This document shows positions 8,807 to 16,808 of a stretch of 64,000 bases of DNA, piece after piece. This DNA is from Paenibacillus albiflavus. GTDB lineage: Bacteria > Bacillota > Bacilli > Paenibacillales > NBRC-103111. Made by a program: the position numbers and the translations under genes. The notes below the pieces were generated by a model. The model made no database searches, had not been told where the DNA came from, and saw only the letters and a program-made list of their open reading frames with translations. How positions within the stretch are numbered: position 1 is the stretch's first letter; each line of letters begins with the position of its first letter. The DNA is taken from assembly GCF_004344915.1 (NCBI RefSeq), contig NZ_SKFG01000012.1:124001-188000 (forward strand), written 5' to 3'.

Positions 8807-10759
8807 TTACAAATACATTCTCATCGTTTCTTTATCAGGCAAAGAAGGTTGAGCTCCTTCTCTGCTTACTGTTATTCCTGCAGCTAGACTAGCAAACTTG
8901 ATCGCATTTGCGATGTCCTTACCTTCTGCGAGCGCTACTGCTAAACCACTAATGAACGAGTCTCCTGCTCCTGTCGTATCAACAGCTTTGAAAGGTGCCG
9001 CTGAAAAGTACTCTTTGGTGTTTCTATTGACGAGCAAACAGCCTTTGTCACCAAGCGTTACAATGACATTCTGGAAGTTTTTCTCCAGCAGTTTATAGGC
9101 TTTTTCCTCAATCGTATAATCGCCAGGGATCATTAAATCAATTTCGGTCTCATTCGGTACAACAAGGAAGCAATCTTCAAAGCATGTATAATTAATCTTC
9201 TGAGCAGGCGCTGGGTTCAAAATCAATTTAATATTGTTCTTGCGACATATCCCTGCTACATATTCAATCGTATCCATCGGAATTTCCATCTGAATCAAGC
9301 AATAATCTACTTTGTCAAAGATCCACTCGAATGAATTCACTTGCTCAATGCTTAATCTGGAGTTTGCACCGGGATTAACCACAATGTTGTTATCCCCACT
9401 ATCCGAAACATAAATATAGGCATTGCCTGTCGGAAGCATTTCATCAAATACGATTCCACTAGCATCCACGCCATTCTTGACCAAGCTGTTGAACAGCTCA
9501 CGGCCATAAAGGTCATTGCCAACGCGTCCAATCATGAACACTTTGCCACCAAGCTTACCTGCACCAACCGCTTGATTCGCTCCCTTACCTCCAGCTGCGT
9601 TCTTAATGTCATAGGACATAATCGTTTCGCCAACCCTCGGAATATGTGGAACCCGTAAAATAATGTCCATATTCAAGCTGCCGACAATAGCAATTCGCTC
9701 CCTTGGTATATCGTTAGCACGAAATGGACCCGAAACACTGTCCTTCAAAGCAATTAAAGGCTCATAAACGACTCTTTTTACCTCAGGCTCATTGCGAATT
9801 TGCTTAATTAATGTCATACAAGCCGCAAAACCCATCTCATACATAGGGTAACTAATGGAGGTTAGCGTTGGTGTAACGAGATCACAGATATCGGAATTGC
9901 CAAACCCAATGACCGATAGTTCATTCGGAATTTTCATGAGCGCTTCACCAGCTGTTAAATAAACGCCACATGCAAGAATGTCATTACTCGTAACAATTGC
10001 AGTAACATTCTTAGCGAGAAGCAGCTTCGTTGCTTCACTTCCGCCAATTTTGCAATCACTGGCAACGCTTTCAATTACAAGATTCTTATCAAAACTAATA
10101 TTATTGTCATACAATGCCTTCTTATAGCCTTCCAGTTTATCCAGTTCATCCTGACTTGAGAGTGAACTGCTGATATAACCAATGACTTCATGCTTCTTCT
10201 CAATTAATTGCGTGGTTGCCAGATAAGTGCCTTGTGCGTAATTCAAATTCAACTGACTTACATCGGCTTCATAGCTCCTTCCACCCGTAAAAACAACAGG
10301 CAGCTCTTCATCCATATAATGAACAATGTCCTGTTCGGTCAAAGTGGCTGAAGGAGCGAATAATACACCTTCAACATTGCGTTCTCGAAGAATGTCCCAG
10401 TGCCGCTTGTCTTTGGACTCAGCTACATCTGTATTGCATAGGATGACACTCATATTCTCTTGATAAGCTGCATCTAATGCACCTTGAACGAATGGCTTAT
10501 AGAAGACATCAGATACATTATCAATTACTAAACCAATGGTCGATGTTTTGGCAGCCATTCGTTTAATAACCTTCTGATATGGACTATAGTTATGCTCACT
10601 AATAATCTTGGCGATCTTCTGCTTCGTCTCTTCTCCAATATCTTGATCCTTGTTGTTCAATACTTTGGAAACGGTTGCAATAGAAACTCCAGCCAATTTA
10701 GCAATATCTTTAATCGTCATTGTATTGGATCTTGGGGGTCCTATCCTGAGATGAGTCAT
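8807..10759 (-). CDS. LacI-family repressor fused to PfkB (ribokinase-like) kinase
   Basis: 650 residues in two complete modules. Residues about 14-335 are a LacI/GalR regulator: the helix-turn-helix starts MTIKDIAKLAGVSIATVSKV, followed by a periplasmic-binding-like sensor domain. Residues about 350-650 are a PfkB kinase with IAIVGSLNMDI, GGKGANQA and the C-terminal DTTGAGDSF motif, whose Asp is the catalytic base, so the kinase looks active. One chain could both bind the operon's operator and phosphorylate a furanose, perhaps sensing substrate or product. It is the first gene of the minus-strand operon. The ATG at 10759 has GAGG 9 bases upstream; an internal ATG at 10720 just before the HTH lacks a visible ribosome binding site. 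LacI-kinase fusions are known but uncommon. Confidence 0.9.
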   Translation of the reverse strand: MTHLRIGPPRSNTMTIKDIAKLAGVSIATVSKVLNNKDQDIGEETKQKIAKIISEHNYSPYQKVIKRMAAKTSTIGLVIDNVSDVFYKPFVQGALDAAYQENMSVILCNTDVAESKDKRHWDILRERNVEGVLFAPSATLTEQDIVHYMDEELPVVFTGGRSYEADVSQLNLNYAQGTYLATTQLIEKKHEVIGYISSSLSSQDELDKLEGYKKALYDNNISFDKNLVIESVASDCKIGGSEATKLLLAKNVTAIVTSNDILACGVYLTAGEALMKIPNELSVIGFGNSDICDLVTPTLTSISYPMYEMGFAACMTLIKQIRNEPEVKRVVYEPLIALKDSVSGPFRANDIPRERIAIVGSLNMDIILRVPHIPRVGETIMSYDIKNAAGGKGANQAVGAGKLGGKVFMIGRVGNDLYGRELFNSLVKNGVDASGIVFDEMLPTGNAYIYVSDSGDNNIVVNPGANSRLSIEQVNSFEWIFDKVDYCLIQMEIPMDTIEYVAGICRKNNIKLILNPAPAQKINYTCFEDCFLVVPNETEIDLMIPGDYTIEEKAYKLLEKNFQNVIVTLGDKGCLLVNRNTKEYFSAAPFKAVDTTGAGDSFISGLAVALAEGKDIANAIKFASLAAGITVSREGAQPSLPDKETMRMYL

Positions 10760-10811
10760 TGTTAAATACCTCGCAAAATTCGTTGAATTGATAATATTAG
10801 AAAAATTGCGA

Positions 10812-10832
10812 AAACATTTTAGGAAAATGTTT
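10812..10832. promoter_or_regulatory. Candidate LacI operator, perfect 9-bp inverted repeat
   Basis: AAACATTTT and AAAATGTTT flank AGG, a perfect 21-bp dyad about 55 bp upstream of the LacI-PfkB start codon. Position and symmetry fit an autoregulatory LacI-type operator controlling the whole operon. On the minus strand part of it (GTAAACATTTTCC) also loosely resembles a cre site, so CcpA binding is an alternative. Confidence 0.55.
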
Positions 10833-10941
10833 ACTTAAGCTTAAAATAGCACAGCCCATAATGGGAGTCAAATGAATTATTTAAAAATTCATAATGTTAT
10901 ATTATTCACACGGTCATCTATTCCAAACTCCTCATTCAAAA

Positions 10942-11004
10942 TAAAAAAAGAAACCAATCCAACGTATGATGAGATACAACCCAGCATCGTTGGAAGGTTT
11001 CTTT
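10942..11004 (-). terminator. Minus-strand rho-independent terminator upstream of the LacI operon
   Basis: Arms at 10947-10964 and 10988-11004 pair over most of their length, and the minus-strand copy is followed by a run of seven T then ATTTT. No convincing gene lies upstream of it on the minus strand (11005-11279 holds only repeats), so it either insulates the operon promoter or ends a transcript from the repeat island. Confidence 0.6.
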
Positions 11005-11027
11005 ATGGATTTTATATAGGGAGACCG

Positions 11028-11216
11028 TTTGAATGCATATCATGCAGGCAAATTCTCTAGTTTTTGTGAAATTTAGCTTTTGCCTGTATTTCATACATTC
11101 AAAACCCATCATTTTCGCCAAATTCACCATATCCGTCACTTTTGACTGTATAAAATGCAATCAAATCCTACATTTGCTCATCTGAGCCACTTTTGACTGT
11201 ATAAAATGCATTGAAC
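11028..11216. repeat. Island of four 25-bp palindromic repeats
   Basis: Four 25-bp units at 11028-11052, 11079-11103 (inverted), 11141-11165 and 11192-11216. The common pattern is TTTG(A/C)(A/C)TG.A near one end and TGCA..CAAA near the other, giving partial twofold symmetry. Units 1 and 2 face each other and could form a long hairpin. Units 3 and 4 share a 23-bp block (11137-11159 and 11188-11210) exactly. The same unit recurs four times at 20159-20347. I see no gene in 10760-11279 apart from the operator and terminator listed. Confidence 0.75.
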
Positions 11217-11279
11217 GAGCTCATGGATGGTTAAATAGTTTCCGTCTGTCTACATTTGGAAAAATCTAAAAAAATAGAA

Positions 11280-11308
11280 TTGACGAATAAGTAACCATTG
11301 GTTATATT
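11280..11308 (+). promoter_or_regulatory. Sigma-A type promoter of the TetR operon
   Basis: TTGACG at 11280-11285 and TATATT at 11303-11308 are separated by 17 bp. The promoter overlaps the TetR operator at 11291-11323, so the repressor would block polymerase directly. Confidence 0.7.
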
Positions 11309-11323
11309 ATAACCAGTGGTTAC
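11291..11323. promoter_or_regulatory. TetR-type operator, 15-bp arms
   Basis: Two 15-bp arms, GTAACCATTGGTTAT and its near-exact inverted copy, flank ATT with one mismatch between them. Each arm is itself palindromic (AACCANTGGTT), typical of sites that bind two TetR dimers. It covers the -10 box and lies just before the TetR gene, indicating autoregulation. Confidence 0.75.
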
Positions 11324-11349
11324 TTATTTTCGCACTGGAGGTGACTCTT

Positions 11350-11988
11350 ATGTCAAAAAAACAAGAGCTTCGCTCTGAAGAAACGAAGAAATCAATCATT
11401 ACTGCCGCTTATGAGCTTTTTGCAGTAAAAGGATATGAAGCGGTCACGATGAGAGAAATCGCCAAACAAGCAGGGTGCTCTCACACGACAATCTACATTT
11501 ATTTCAAAGACAAGGAAGTACTGCTCTATGAACTTTCGAAGCCTGCCCTTCTAGAACTAAAAAGCACATTGAAAGCAAAACTTGAAGATCATAAATTACC
11601 TGCTGACGAGCGCATTAAAGCAATTAGTCGTCACTTTATCGATTTTTGCCTCATGAATCACAATATGTACTTGCTTATCATAATGACCCAATCTTCTCGG
11701 GTTGATCAAGAGCCGCAAATCCAGCCAGAGCTGAACACTTTACGAATAGAATTATTCTCCATTTTGAATCAAGCACTTCAGGAATATCTACAACTATCTA
11801 GTGACGATAAAGATAAGCTATTAAGCTGTTCTCGCATTTATTTTTACATGCTGCAAGGAATTGTGAGCACGTACCACTTGAGTGAAGAATCATCGGAAGA
11901 CTTATTCAAGAGATTAGATCGAACCTTTGAAGAAGCCTTTGAAGTGCTGCTCACTGGATTCAGATACCGAGAGGGGATGCATGATTAA
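11350..11988 (+). CDS. TetR/AcrR family transcriptional regulator
   Basis: 212 residues. The N-terminal HTH is typical: ITAAYELFAVKGYEAVTMREIAKQAGCSHTTIYIYFKDKEVLL (about residues 15-58), followed by an all-helical ligand domain. The ATG at 11350 has GGAGGTG 6 bases upstream; a GTG at 11341 overlaps that ribosome binding site and is rejected. It is the first gene of a three-gene unit: the stop TAA overlaps the ATG of a 28-residue peptide (TAATG), which in turn overlaps a membrane protein gene. The promoter and a palindromic operator lie immediately upstream. The ligand is unknown; control of the downstream membrane genes is likely. Confidence 0.9.
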   Translation: MSKKQELRSEETKKSIITAAYELFAVKGYEAVTMREIAKQAGCSHTTIYIYFKDKEVLLYELSKPALLELKSTLKAKLEDHKLPADERIKAISRHFIDFCLMNHNMYLLIIMTQSSRVDQEPQIQPELNTLRIELFSILNQALQEYLQLSSDDKDKLLSCSRIYFYMLQGIVSTYHLSEESSEDLFKRLDRTFEEAFEVLLTGFRYREGMHD

Positions 11989-12074
11989 TGAGCTTTATCG
12001 TGTATATGCTGCTTTTTGCCATACTCTGTTCTTGGTTAGATACCAGGGTCGATTCAGATAGGAGGAAGGTATAA
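11988..12074 (+). CDS. 28-residue hydrophobic small membrane peptide, translationally coupled
   Basis: A 28-codon frame with one hydrophobic segment (SFIVYMLLFAILCSW, residues 2-16) and a charged C-terminal tail. Its ATG overlaps the TetR stop (TAATG at 11986-11990) and its stop overlaps the next gene's ATG in the same way (12072-12076). The tail also contains the GGAGGAA ribosome binding site of the next gene. The double overlap argues for real, coupled translation rather than chance, although a pure spacer role cannot be excluded. Function unknown; a partner of the following membrane protein is plausible. Confidence 0.55.
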   Translation: MSFIVYMLLFAILCSWLDTRVDSDRRKV

Positions 12075-12667
12075 TGTTCGCAGGTCATTTTGGTTTGGCT
12101 GCCGCAGTAAAGTCCAAATCTCCTGAGTTACCTTTATGGACCCTGATTGTAGCTACACAATTACTCGATGTCTTATTTGTTCCCCTTTATGTTTCTGGAA
12201 TTGAAACGCTGGAGATCGTTGATCAAGGTGGATACGGTCATGCTATCATTCATGCGGATTACACGCATTCTTTATTAGTCGCTCTAGTCTTATCGTTAGT
12301 TGCTGGGTGGTATGCCTTGAAAAAATGGAATAAACGCAACGGTATTGTTATAGGGGCTATGGTCTTTAGTCATTGGATTCTCGATTTGCTTGTGCATCGT
12401 GTCGATCTTCCCATTCTTCCAGGCAATTTGGGGGACCTTCCTTTATTAGGATTTAGCTTATGGAAGTATCCTGCAATAAGCATCATGCTGGAAGTACTAT
12501 TGATCGCTCTGGGGATTGTGCTGTATTTTCGTTCTGTAATCGCAAGAGCACGTATGAACACCTCTTCTAATCACAAGAACAGCCTAAACAAAGCCTATAC
12601 AGCTGGAATTGTCTTTGGAGGACTCTTAATCCTGTCTCTTATAACCGATATATTAGGATTGGGATAA
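12074..12667 (+). CDS. Multi-pass membrane protein, YdjM-like metal-dependent hydrolase type
   Basis: 197 residues, mostly membrane helices. It carries a His-rich start (FAGHFGLAAA), an HADYTHS motif near residue 60 and an SHWILDLLVHRVD motif near residue 100; conserved His/Asp patterns of this kind occur in the membrane-bound YdjM/LexA-regulated hydrolase group, so the assignment is tentative. GGAGGAAGGT precedes the ATG, which overlaps the stop of the 28-residue peptide. Probably controlled by the TetR regulator at the head of the unit. A bidirectional hairpin terminator follows at 12674-12703. Substrate unknown. Confidence 0.65.
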   Translation: MFAGHFGLAAAVKSKSPELPLWTLIVATQLLDVLFVPLYVSGIETLEIVDQGGYGHAIIHADYTHSLLVALVLSLVAGWYALKKWNKRNGIVIGAMVFSHWILDLLVHRVDLPILPGNLGDLPLLGFSLWKYPAISIMLEVLLIALGIVLYFRSVIARARMNTSSNHKNSLNKAYTAGIVFGGLLILSLITDILGLG

Positions 12668-12673
12668 TAATCA

Positions 12674-12703
12674 AACAACCCACACTTTTCAGCGTGGGTT
12701 GTT
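12674..12703. terminator. Bidirectional hairpin terminator between convergent genes
   Basis: AACAACCCACAC and GCGTGGGTTGTT pair around TTTTCA; it sits between the membrane protein gene and the convergent htpG and can serve both. Confidence 0.75.
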
Positions 12704-12718
12704 CTTATTATGTTATGG

Positions 12719-14599
12719 TTACACCATAATTTTGCACATATCGTTCGTGAATTGAACAGGGTCTTGAATTGGCAAGCCTTCGATTAAAAGTGCTTGGTTG
12801 TACAGGAGATTCGTGTACAGGTTCAGCTTATCTTTATCTTGGCTATAGGAAGCCTTAAGTGATTTGAATACTTCGTGATTCACATTGATTTCGAGAACCT
12901 TGTCAGCCTTCACATCTTGGCTGTTAGGCATTGCCTTCAAGATTTTCTCCATTTCAATCGTCAATTCACCCTCGGTAGACAAGCAGACTGGATGAGTCTT
13001 CAAACGCTTGGAAGCTTTCACGTTCTTCACTTTATCAGCAAGAATACCCTTCATCGCTTCAAAAAGTTCCTTATTCTCGTTCTCTTCATCAGCTGTTTCA
13101 TTGTCCTTCGCATCAGGCTCAATGCCTAAGTCGCCGCTAGATACAGATTTGAATTCCTTCTCTTTATACGTCATGATCATCTTGATCGCAAATTCATCAA
13201 TATCATCTGTGAAATACAGAATTTCATAACCTTTGTCCGCTACCATCTCCGTTTGTGGAAGCTTCTCAATACGCTCTACAGATTCACCTGCAGCATAGTA
13301 AATGAACTTCTGATCTTCCGGCATTCTGGACACGTATTCATCCAATGTTACCAGCTTCTTCTCTGTGGAAGAATAGAACATAAGCAGATCTTGGAGCACA
13401 TCTTTGTTGCTACCATATTCACTGTATACACCATACTTGAGCTGTCTGCCAAAGGACTTATAGAATTGCTCATACTTCTCTCTTTCATCCTTCAGTAAGC
13501 TTTGCAGCTGACTCTTGATTTTATTCTTAATGTTCTTCGCGATTAGGCTGAGCTGGCGGTCGTGCTGAAGCATCTCTCTTGAAATATTCAGCGATAAATC
13601 CTCCGAATCCACCATTCCTTTAACAAAACTAAAATAATCAGGAAGCAGATCCGCACATTTATTCATGATAAGTACGCCGTTGGAATATAACTCAAGCCCT
13701 TTCTCATATTCCTTGGTGTAATAATCGAATGGCGTATTCTCTGGTATAAAGAGAATGGCGTTATAAACCGCAGCTCCGTCAGCTTTGATATGAACATGCG
13801 TGATCGGCTTATCGTAACCATAACGCTTCTCGTTATAGAAGTTCTCATAATCTGCATCTGTCAGCTCACTCTTATTTTTACGCCAGATCGGAACCATACT
13901 GTTCACTGTTTGTTCTTCTTGGTACTCTTCCAGCTCATCATCAGCACCCTCTTTAGGACGCTGACCTTTGACATCCATCTTGATTGGATAACGGATGAAA
14001 TCCGAGTATTTCTTGATAATTGCCTTCAAGCGATACTCTTCCAAATACTCATCGTACTGATCATCTTCCGTATTGTCTTTGATCGTCATTATGATCGTTG
14101 TACCCACTGAATCCTTCTCACAAGGTTCAATTGTGTAGCCATCAGCACCCTTAGATTCCCACTTGTATGCCTCATCACTGCCAAAAGCTTTTGTTGTGAC
14201 TGTCAAAACATCAGCTACCATGAAAGCAGAATAGAAACCAACCCCGAATTGACCAATAATATTATGGCCATCTTGCATTTCATTCTCTTTTTTGAATGCG
14301 AGCGATCCGCTCTGCGCGATAACCCCGAGGTTATTCTCAAGCTCTTCCTTGGTCATCCCGATCCCTGTATCGGCAATCGTGAGTGTTCGGTTTGCTTTAT
14401 CAGCTGTTATCTTGATGAAGTAATTCTCTTTATCAAACACTAATTGATTGTCAGCTAACACCTTATAGTAAATTTTATCGATAGCATCACTGGCATTCGA
14501 GATTAACTCTCTTAGAAAAATCTCTCTGTGTGTATAAATGGAGTTAATCATCATTTCTAATAATCGTTTGGATTCTGCTTTAAATTGCTTCTTAGCCAT
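12719..14599 (-). CDS. htpG: Molecular chaperone HtpG (Hsp90)
   Basis: 626 residues, full length. The N-terminal GHKL ATPase has [19 protein letters not shown] and [13 protein letters not shown]; the middle domain contains NISREMLQ, and the C-terminal dimerisation domain has no eukaryotic MEEVD tail. It is a cytosolic ATP-driven chaperone for late folding and stress protection. A sigma-A promoter (14663-14691) and a perfect CIRCE element (14625-14651) lie directly upstream, so HrcA repression is expected; in Bacillus subtilis, by contrast, htpG is reported to be outside the HrcA regulon. GGAG precedes the ATG. Confidence 0.98.
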   Translation of the reverse strand: MAKKQFKAESKRLLEMMINSIYTHREIFLRELISNASDAIDKIYYKVLADNQLVFDKENYFIKITADKANRTLTIADTGIGMTKEELENNLGVIAQSGSLAFKKENEMQDGHNIIGQFGVGFYSAFMVADVLTVTTKAFGSDEAYKWESKGADGYTIEPCEKDSVGTTIIMTIKDNTEDDQYDEYLEEYRLKAIIKKYSDFIRYPIKMDVKGQRPKEGADDELEEYQEEQTVNSMVPIWRKNKSELTDADYENFYNEKRYGYDKPITHVHIKADGAAVYNAILFIPENTPFDYYTKEYEKGLELYSNGVLIMNKCADLLPDYFSFVKGMVDSEDLSLNISREMLQHDRQLSLIAKNIKNKIKSQLQSLLKDEREKYEQFYKSFGRQLKYGVYSEYGSNKDVLQDLLMFYSSTEKKLVTLDEYVSRMPEDQKFIYYAAGESVERIEKLPQTEMVADKGYEILYFTDDIDEFAIKMIMTYKEKEFKSVSSGDLGIEPDAKDNETADEENENKELFEAMKGILADKVKNVKASKRLKTHPVCLSTEGELTIEMEKILKAMPNSQDVKADKVLEINVNHEVFKSLKASYSQDKDKLNLYTNLLYNQALLIEGLPIQDPVQFTNDMCKIMV

Positions 14600-14624
14600 G
14601 GATCGATCTCCTCTCAGTTTTCAT

Positions 14625-14651
14625 TTAGCACTCATGATTGCCGAGTGCTAA
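14625..14651. promoter_or_regulatory. CIRCE element (HrcA operator)
   Basis: TTAGCACTC-N9-GAGTGCTAA, an exact match to the CIRCE consensus, located between the htpG promoter and its start codon. HrcA should repress htpG here until heat stress titrates GroE. Confidence 0.95.
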
Positions 14652-14662
14652 CCCTTTCTTTT

Positions 14663-14691
14663 ATATAACATAAATTAAATTTCAAAGTCAA
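14663..14691 (-). promoter_or_regulatory. Sigma-A promoter of htpG
   Basis: On the minus strand TTGACT (14691-14686), 17 bp, then TTATAT (14668-14663). The -35 box overlaps the stop codon of the upstream serine hydrolase gene. Confidence 0.75.
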
Positions 14692-15608
14692 CTAAAGATG
14701 TGGTTCCTGAATAATCGAAGTGGAAAGAAAGTATCGTTAAACAGCTCACTTGTATAAACAACGACCAATCGATCCTCAGGTGACACAATGATATACTGTC
14801 CACCATAACCCATAGCAAAAAACACATTCGGATCATACGGCTGTTTCTCCTCATTCGCAAGCACCCAGAAGTGATAGCCATAAGAACCGATGGAATTATA
14901 CGTATGGAACTTTGCTGTTGTTGAATTTTCAATCCATGAACGCGAGACGACTTGCTTATTGCGCCATAAACCGCCATCCATTAGCATTTGACCTATTCGG
15001 AGCATATCAGCAGTTTGCAGACATAAGCCAAAGCCGCCAATTGTTACTCCTTTGGAATCCTTATACCATCTGTAATCTGTTATTCCAAGAGGTTTAAATA
15101 ACATCTTCTCTGCAAAAGCAGCCGTATTTCCATTTGTTTCCTTCTTTAAAATAATACTTAATAAATGAGAGCTGCCAGAATCGTATACCATATGCTGCCC
15201 TGATTGAGACACCATTTTCTGTTCTAAAATAAACTTCTCCCAATGCTTCGTATTAATCATCGGAAATGGGAGACCCTGCCACGTACTAAATTCTCCCCAC
15301 TCCCATCCAGGCGTCATCGTGAGCAAATGTTCGATTGTAATCTGTTTCTTATCAGCACCTATGTAGGGAAAATAAGTTTCAATCGGAACTTGTACACTTT
15401 CAATTAATCCTTGATCAATCGCAATTCCAATTAGAATAGATACAATGCTCTTCGTACAAGAATGGACTTGGAATAACTTAGTCTCCATTTTTCTATTCTT
15501 GTAATACTTAAACACAACCTCATTGTTATGGGAAATCAGACACGAGTTTATCTTTTCTTTGCGAAGAGCATGTTCAAATTTCTGTAGTCTTGTAGCCTCT
15601 AAATTCAA
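14688..15608 (-). CDS. Serine hydrolase, class C beta-lactamase family
   Basis: 306 residues without a signal peptide. The SxxK nucleophile motif is SCTKS near residue 51 and a YDSGSSH stretch occupies the YxN-like second position. The family includes penicillin-binding-protein-like peptidases, esterases and D-aminopeptidases; lack of export makes a cell-wall role unlikely, so an intracellular esterase or amidase is inferred. It starts with TTG at 15608 behind AGGTGA. It follows the APH-type kinase by about 40 bp and has a longer paralogue at 17554-18999. Not evidence of beta-lactam resistance. Confidence 0.85.
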   Translation of the reverse strand: MNLEATRLQKFEHALRKEKINSCLISHNNEVVFKYYKNRKMETKLFQVHSCTKSIVSILIGIAIDQGLIESVQVPIETYFPYIGADKKQITIEHLLTMTPGWEWGEFSTWQGLPFPMINTKHWEKFILEQKMVSQSGQHMVYDSGSSHLLSIILKKETNGNTAAFAEKMLFKPLGITDYRWYKDSKGVTIGGFGLCLQTADMLRIGQMLMDGGLWRNKQVVSRSWIENSTTAKFHTYNSIGSYGYHFWVLANEEKQPYDPNVFFAMGYGGQYIIVSPEDRLVVVYTSELFNDTFFPLRLFRNHIFS

Positions 15609-15647
15609 ATCAATTCACCTGCTTAAATTTAATACTTATACCAAGTT

Positions 15648-16646
15648 TTATAAAATATTAAGATCAGTTCCAAAGCCTGCCGCTTCTTCTTCCATCCTCT
15701 CCGCTAGTCTCGCTCTCAAATTCATTAACCACTCAGGTTCATGATCCCAGCTATCTGCAATCGATCGTAGCGTACGGGCATATCCATATAAACCGGCAAA
15801 TCTCTTGCATGCTGGAACGATTGTTTCCCAATCAGATGGAAGATCGTATTCTGTTCGGTAACCATCTATAAAGCATTGCATCTTTTCGTTATAGACTTCG
15901 GAAGGGATGAATTCATGCAAGCATTCAAATACCTGAACTAAATCCATTACATACCAGTGATACATCGCATCATCAAAATCGATAATATTGCATCCCCCAG
16001 ACTCCTGATCGTAAAAAACATTATCAAATTCAAAATCATAGTGGATCAGCCCATAATGACTTGGTGATTTCGGCAGCTTATCAAAGTAATCCCGCAATAT
16101 TGCGACTTCCATCCGTGTTTTCGTTTCATTCGGCAAGTCCCTCAATTGATCTTCGATCCAGTCCAGGACATCGCCATATGACCATCTCGGTGCTCCGACA
16201 GGTGTGTACTGGCTCGACAAACGGTGTAGCTTACCTAAAGCTTGTCCATAGCGGTAAATAATCGTATCATTCAAATCCGTTCGATCCAGCTGCACGCCAG
16301 ACACACGTTTAAAGACAGAGGCGTAGTAAGCGCCCCATGGCGTTTGCACTTCAACCAGTTCTTCCCCTGCACAAGATTGAACCGTTTCCAGAACACCACA
16401 ACCGTTATCGCGCAAATAAGCAATAAACTCAAACTCTGCTAATACATTATCTTTATTTTTCTCCACCACAGGCGCAAATCTTAATAGATGCGTCTTACCT
16501 TCGAATCGGAACGGATAAATGGCATTTGACGATATACGATAATATTGAAAAAGTTCAATTGATTCTGGATCATACTTCCAATTCTTTAACAACATTTCAG
16601 CTAAATTCTCATTATTAAAAAGATATTTCAATTTCATCATTGGCAT
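15648..16646 (-). CDS. Aminoglycoside phosphotransferase (APH/choline kinase) family protein
   Basis: 332 residues, complete kinase fold. The catalytic loop is HYDFEFDN (Brenner-type HxDxxxxN) near residue 208, and the metal-binding IDFDDA follows at about 227. Members phosphorylate antibiotics, choline, homoserine or other small molecules; the closest general resemblance is to YtmP/YihE-like proteins of unknown substrate. ATG at 16646 lies 5 bases after GAGGAG. It is probably cotranscribed with the serine hydrolase downstream. A second, decapitated family member lies at 16986-17550. No basis to call it a resistance gene. Confidence 0.85.
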   Translation of the reverse strand: MPMMKLKYLFNNENLAEMLLKNWKYDPESIELFQYYRISSNAIYPFRFEGKTHLLRFAPVVEKNKDNVLAEFEFIAYLRDNGCGVLETVQSCAGEELVEVQTPWGAYYASVFKRVSGVQLDRTDLNDTIIYRYGQALGKLHRLSSQYTPVGAPRWSYGDVLDWIEDQLRDLPNETKTRMEVAILRDYFDKLPKSPSHYGLIHYDFEFDNVFYDQESGGCNIIDFDDAMYHWYVMDLVQVFECLHEFIPSEVYNEKMQCFIDGYRTEYDLPSDWETIVPACKRFAGLYGYARTLRSIADSWDHEPEWLMNLRARLAERMEEEAAGFGTDLNIL

Positions 16647-16678
16647 ACAGCTCCTCGGCTATTTGGTTTTTTGCGCGC

Positions 16679-16707
16679 AAAAAGACCGCAGGCTATATCT
16701 GCGGTCT
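16679..16707 (-). terminator. Rho-independent terminator
   Basis: AGACCGCAG and CTGCGGTCT pair around GATATAGC-type loop sequence; on the minus strand a T5 run follows. It would stop transcripts coming from the decapitated APH gene and the short frame at 16871-16924. Confidence 0.8.
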
Positions 16708-16735
16708 ACGAAATCCTTATATAAAGTGAAGTGGC

Positions 16736-16780
16736 AAGAAGAAACGGTTTCACCGTCTTTTAGGACGGATGCGTTTCTTA
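16736..16780. repeat. 45-bp inverted-repeat element, copy 2
   Basis: Opens AAGAAGAAACGG and closes GCGTTTCTTA, exactly 45 bp like the other copies. An inner hairpin, CCGTC...GACGG, sits inside the outer arms. It lies in the gene-poor stretch 16647-16985. Confidence 0.75.
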
Positions 16781-16808
16781 CGCATAATCAAATAAACCTC
16801 ACTTTTAA

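Noticed and set aside
10872-11160. Short frames in the first repeat island
   Set aside because: They run through the 25-bp repeats and the terminator, without ribosome sites or recognisable protein features.
11028-11216. CRISPR array
   Set aside because: Units are palindromic, unevenly spaced, partly inverted and there are no cas genes.
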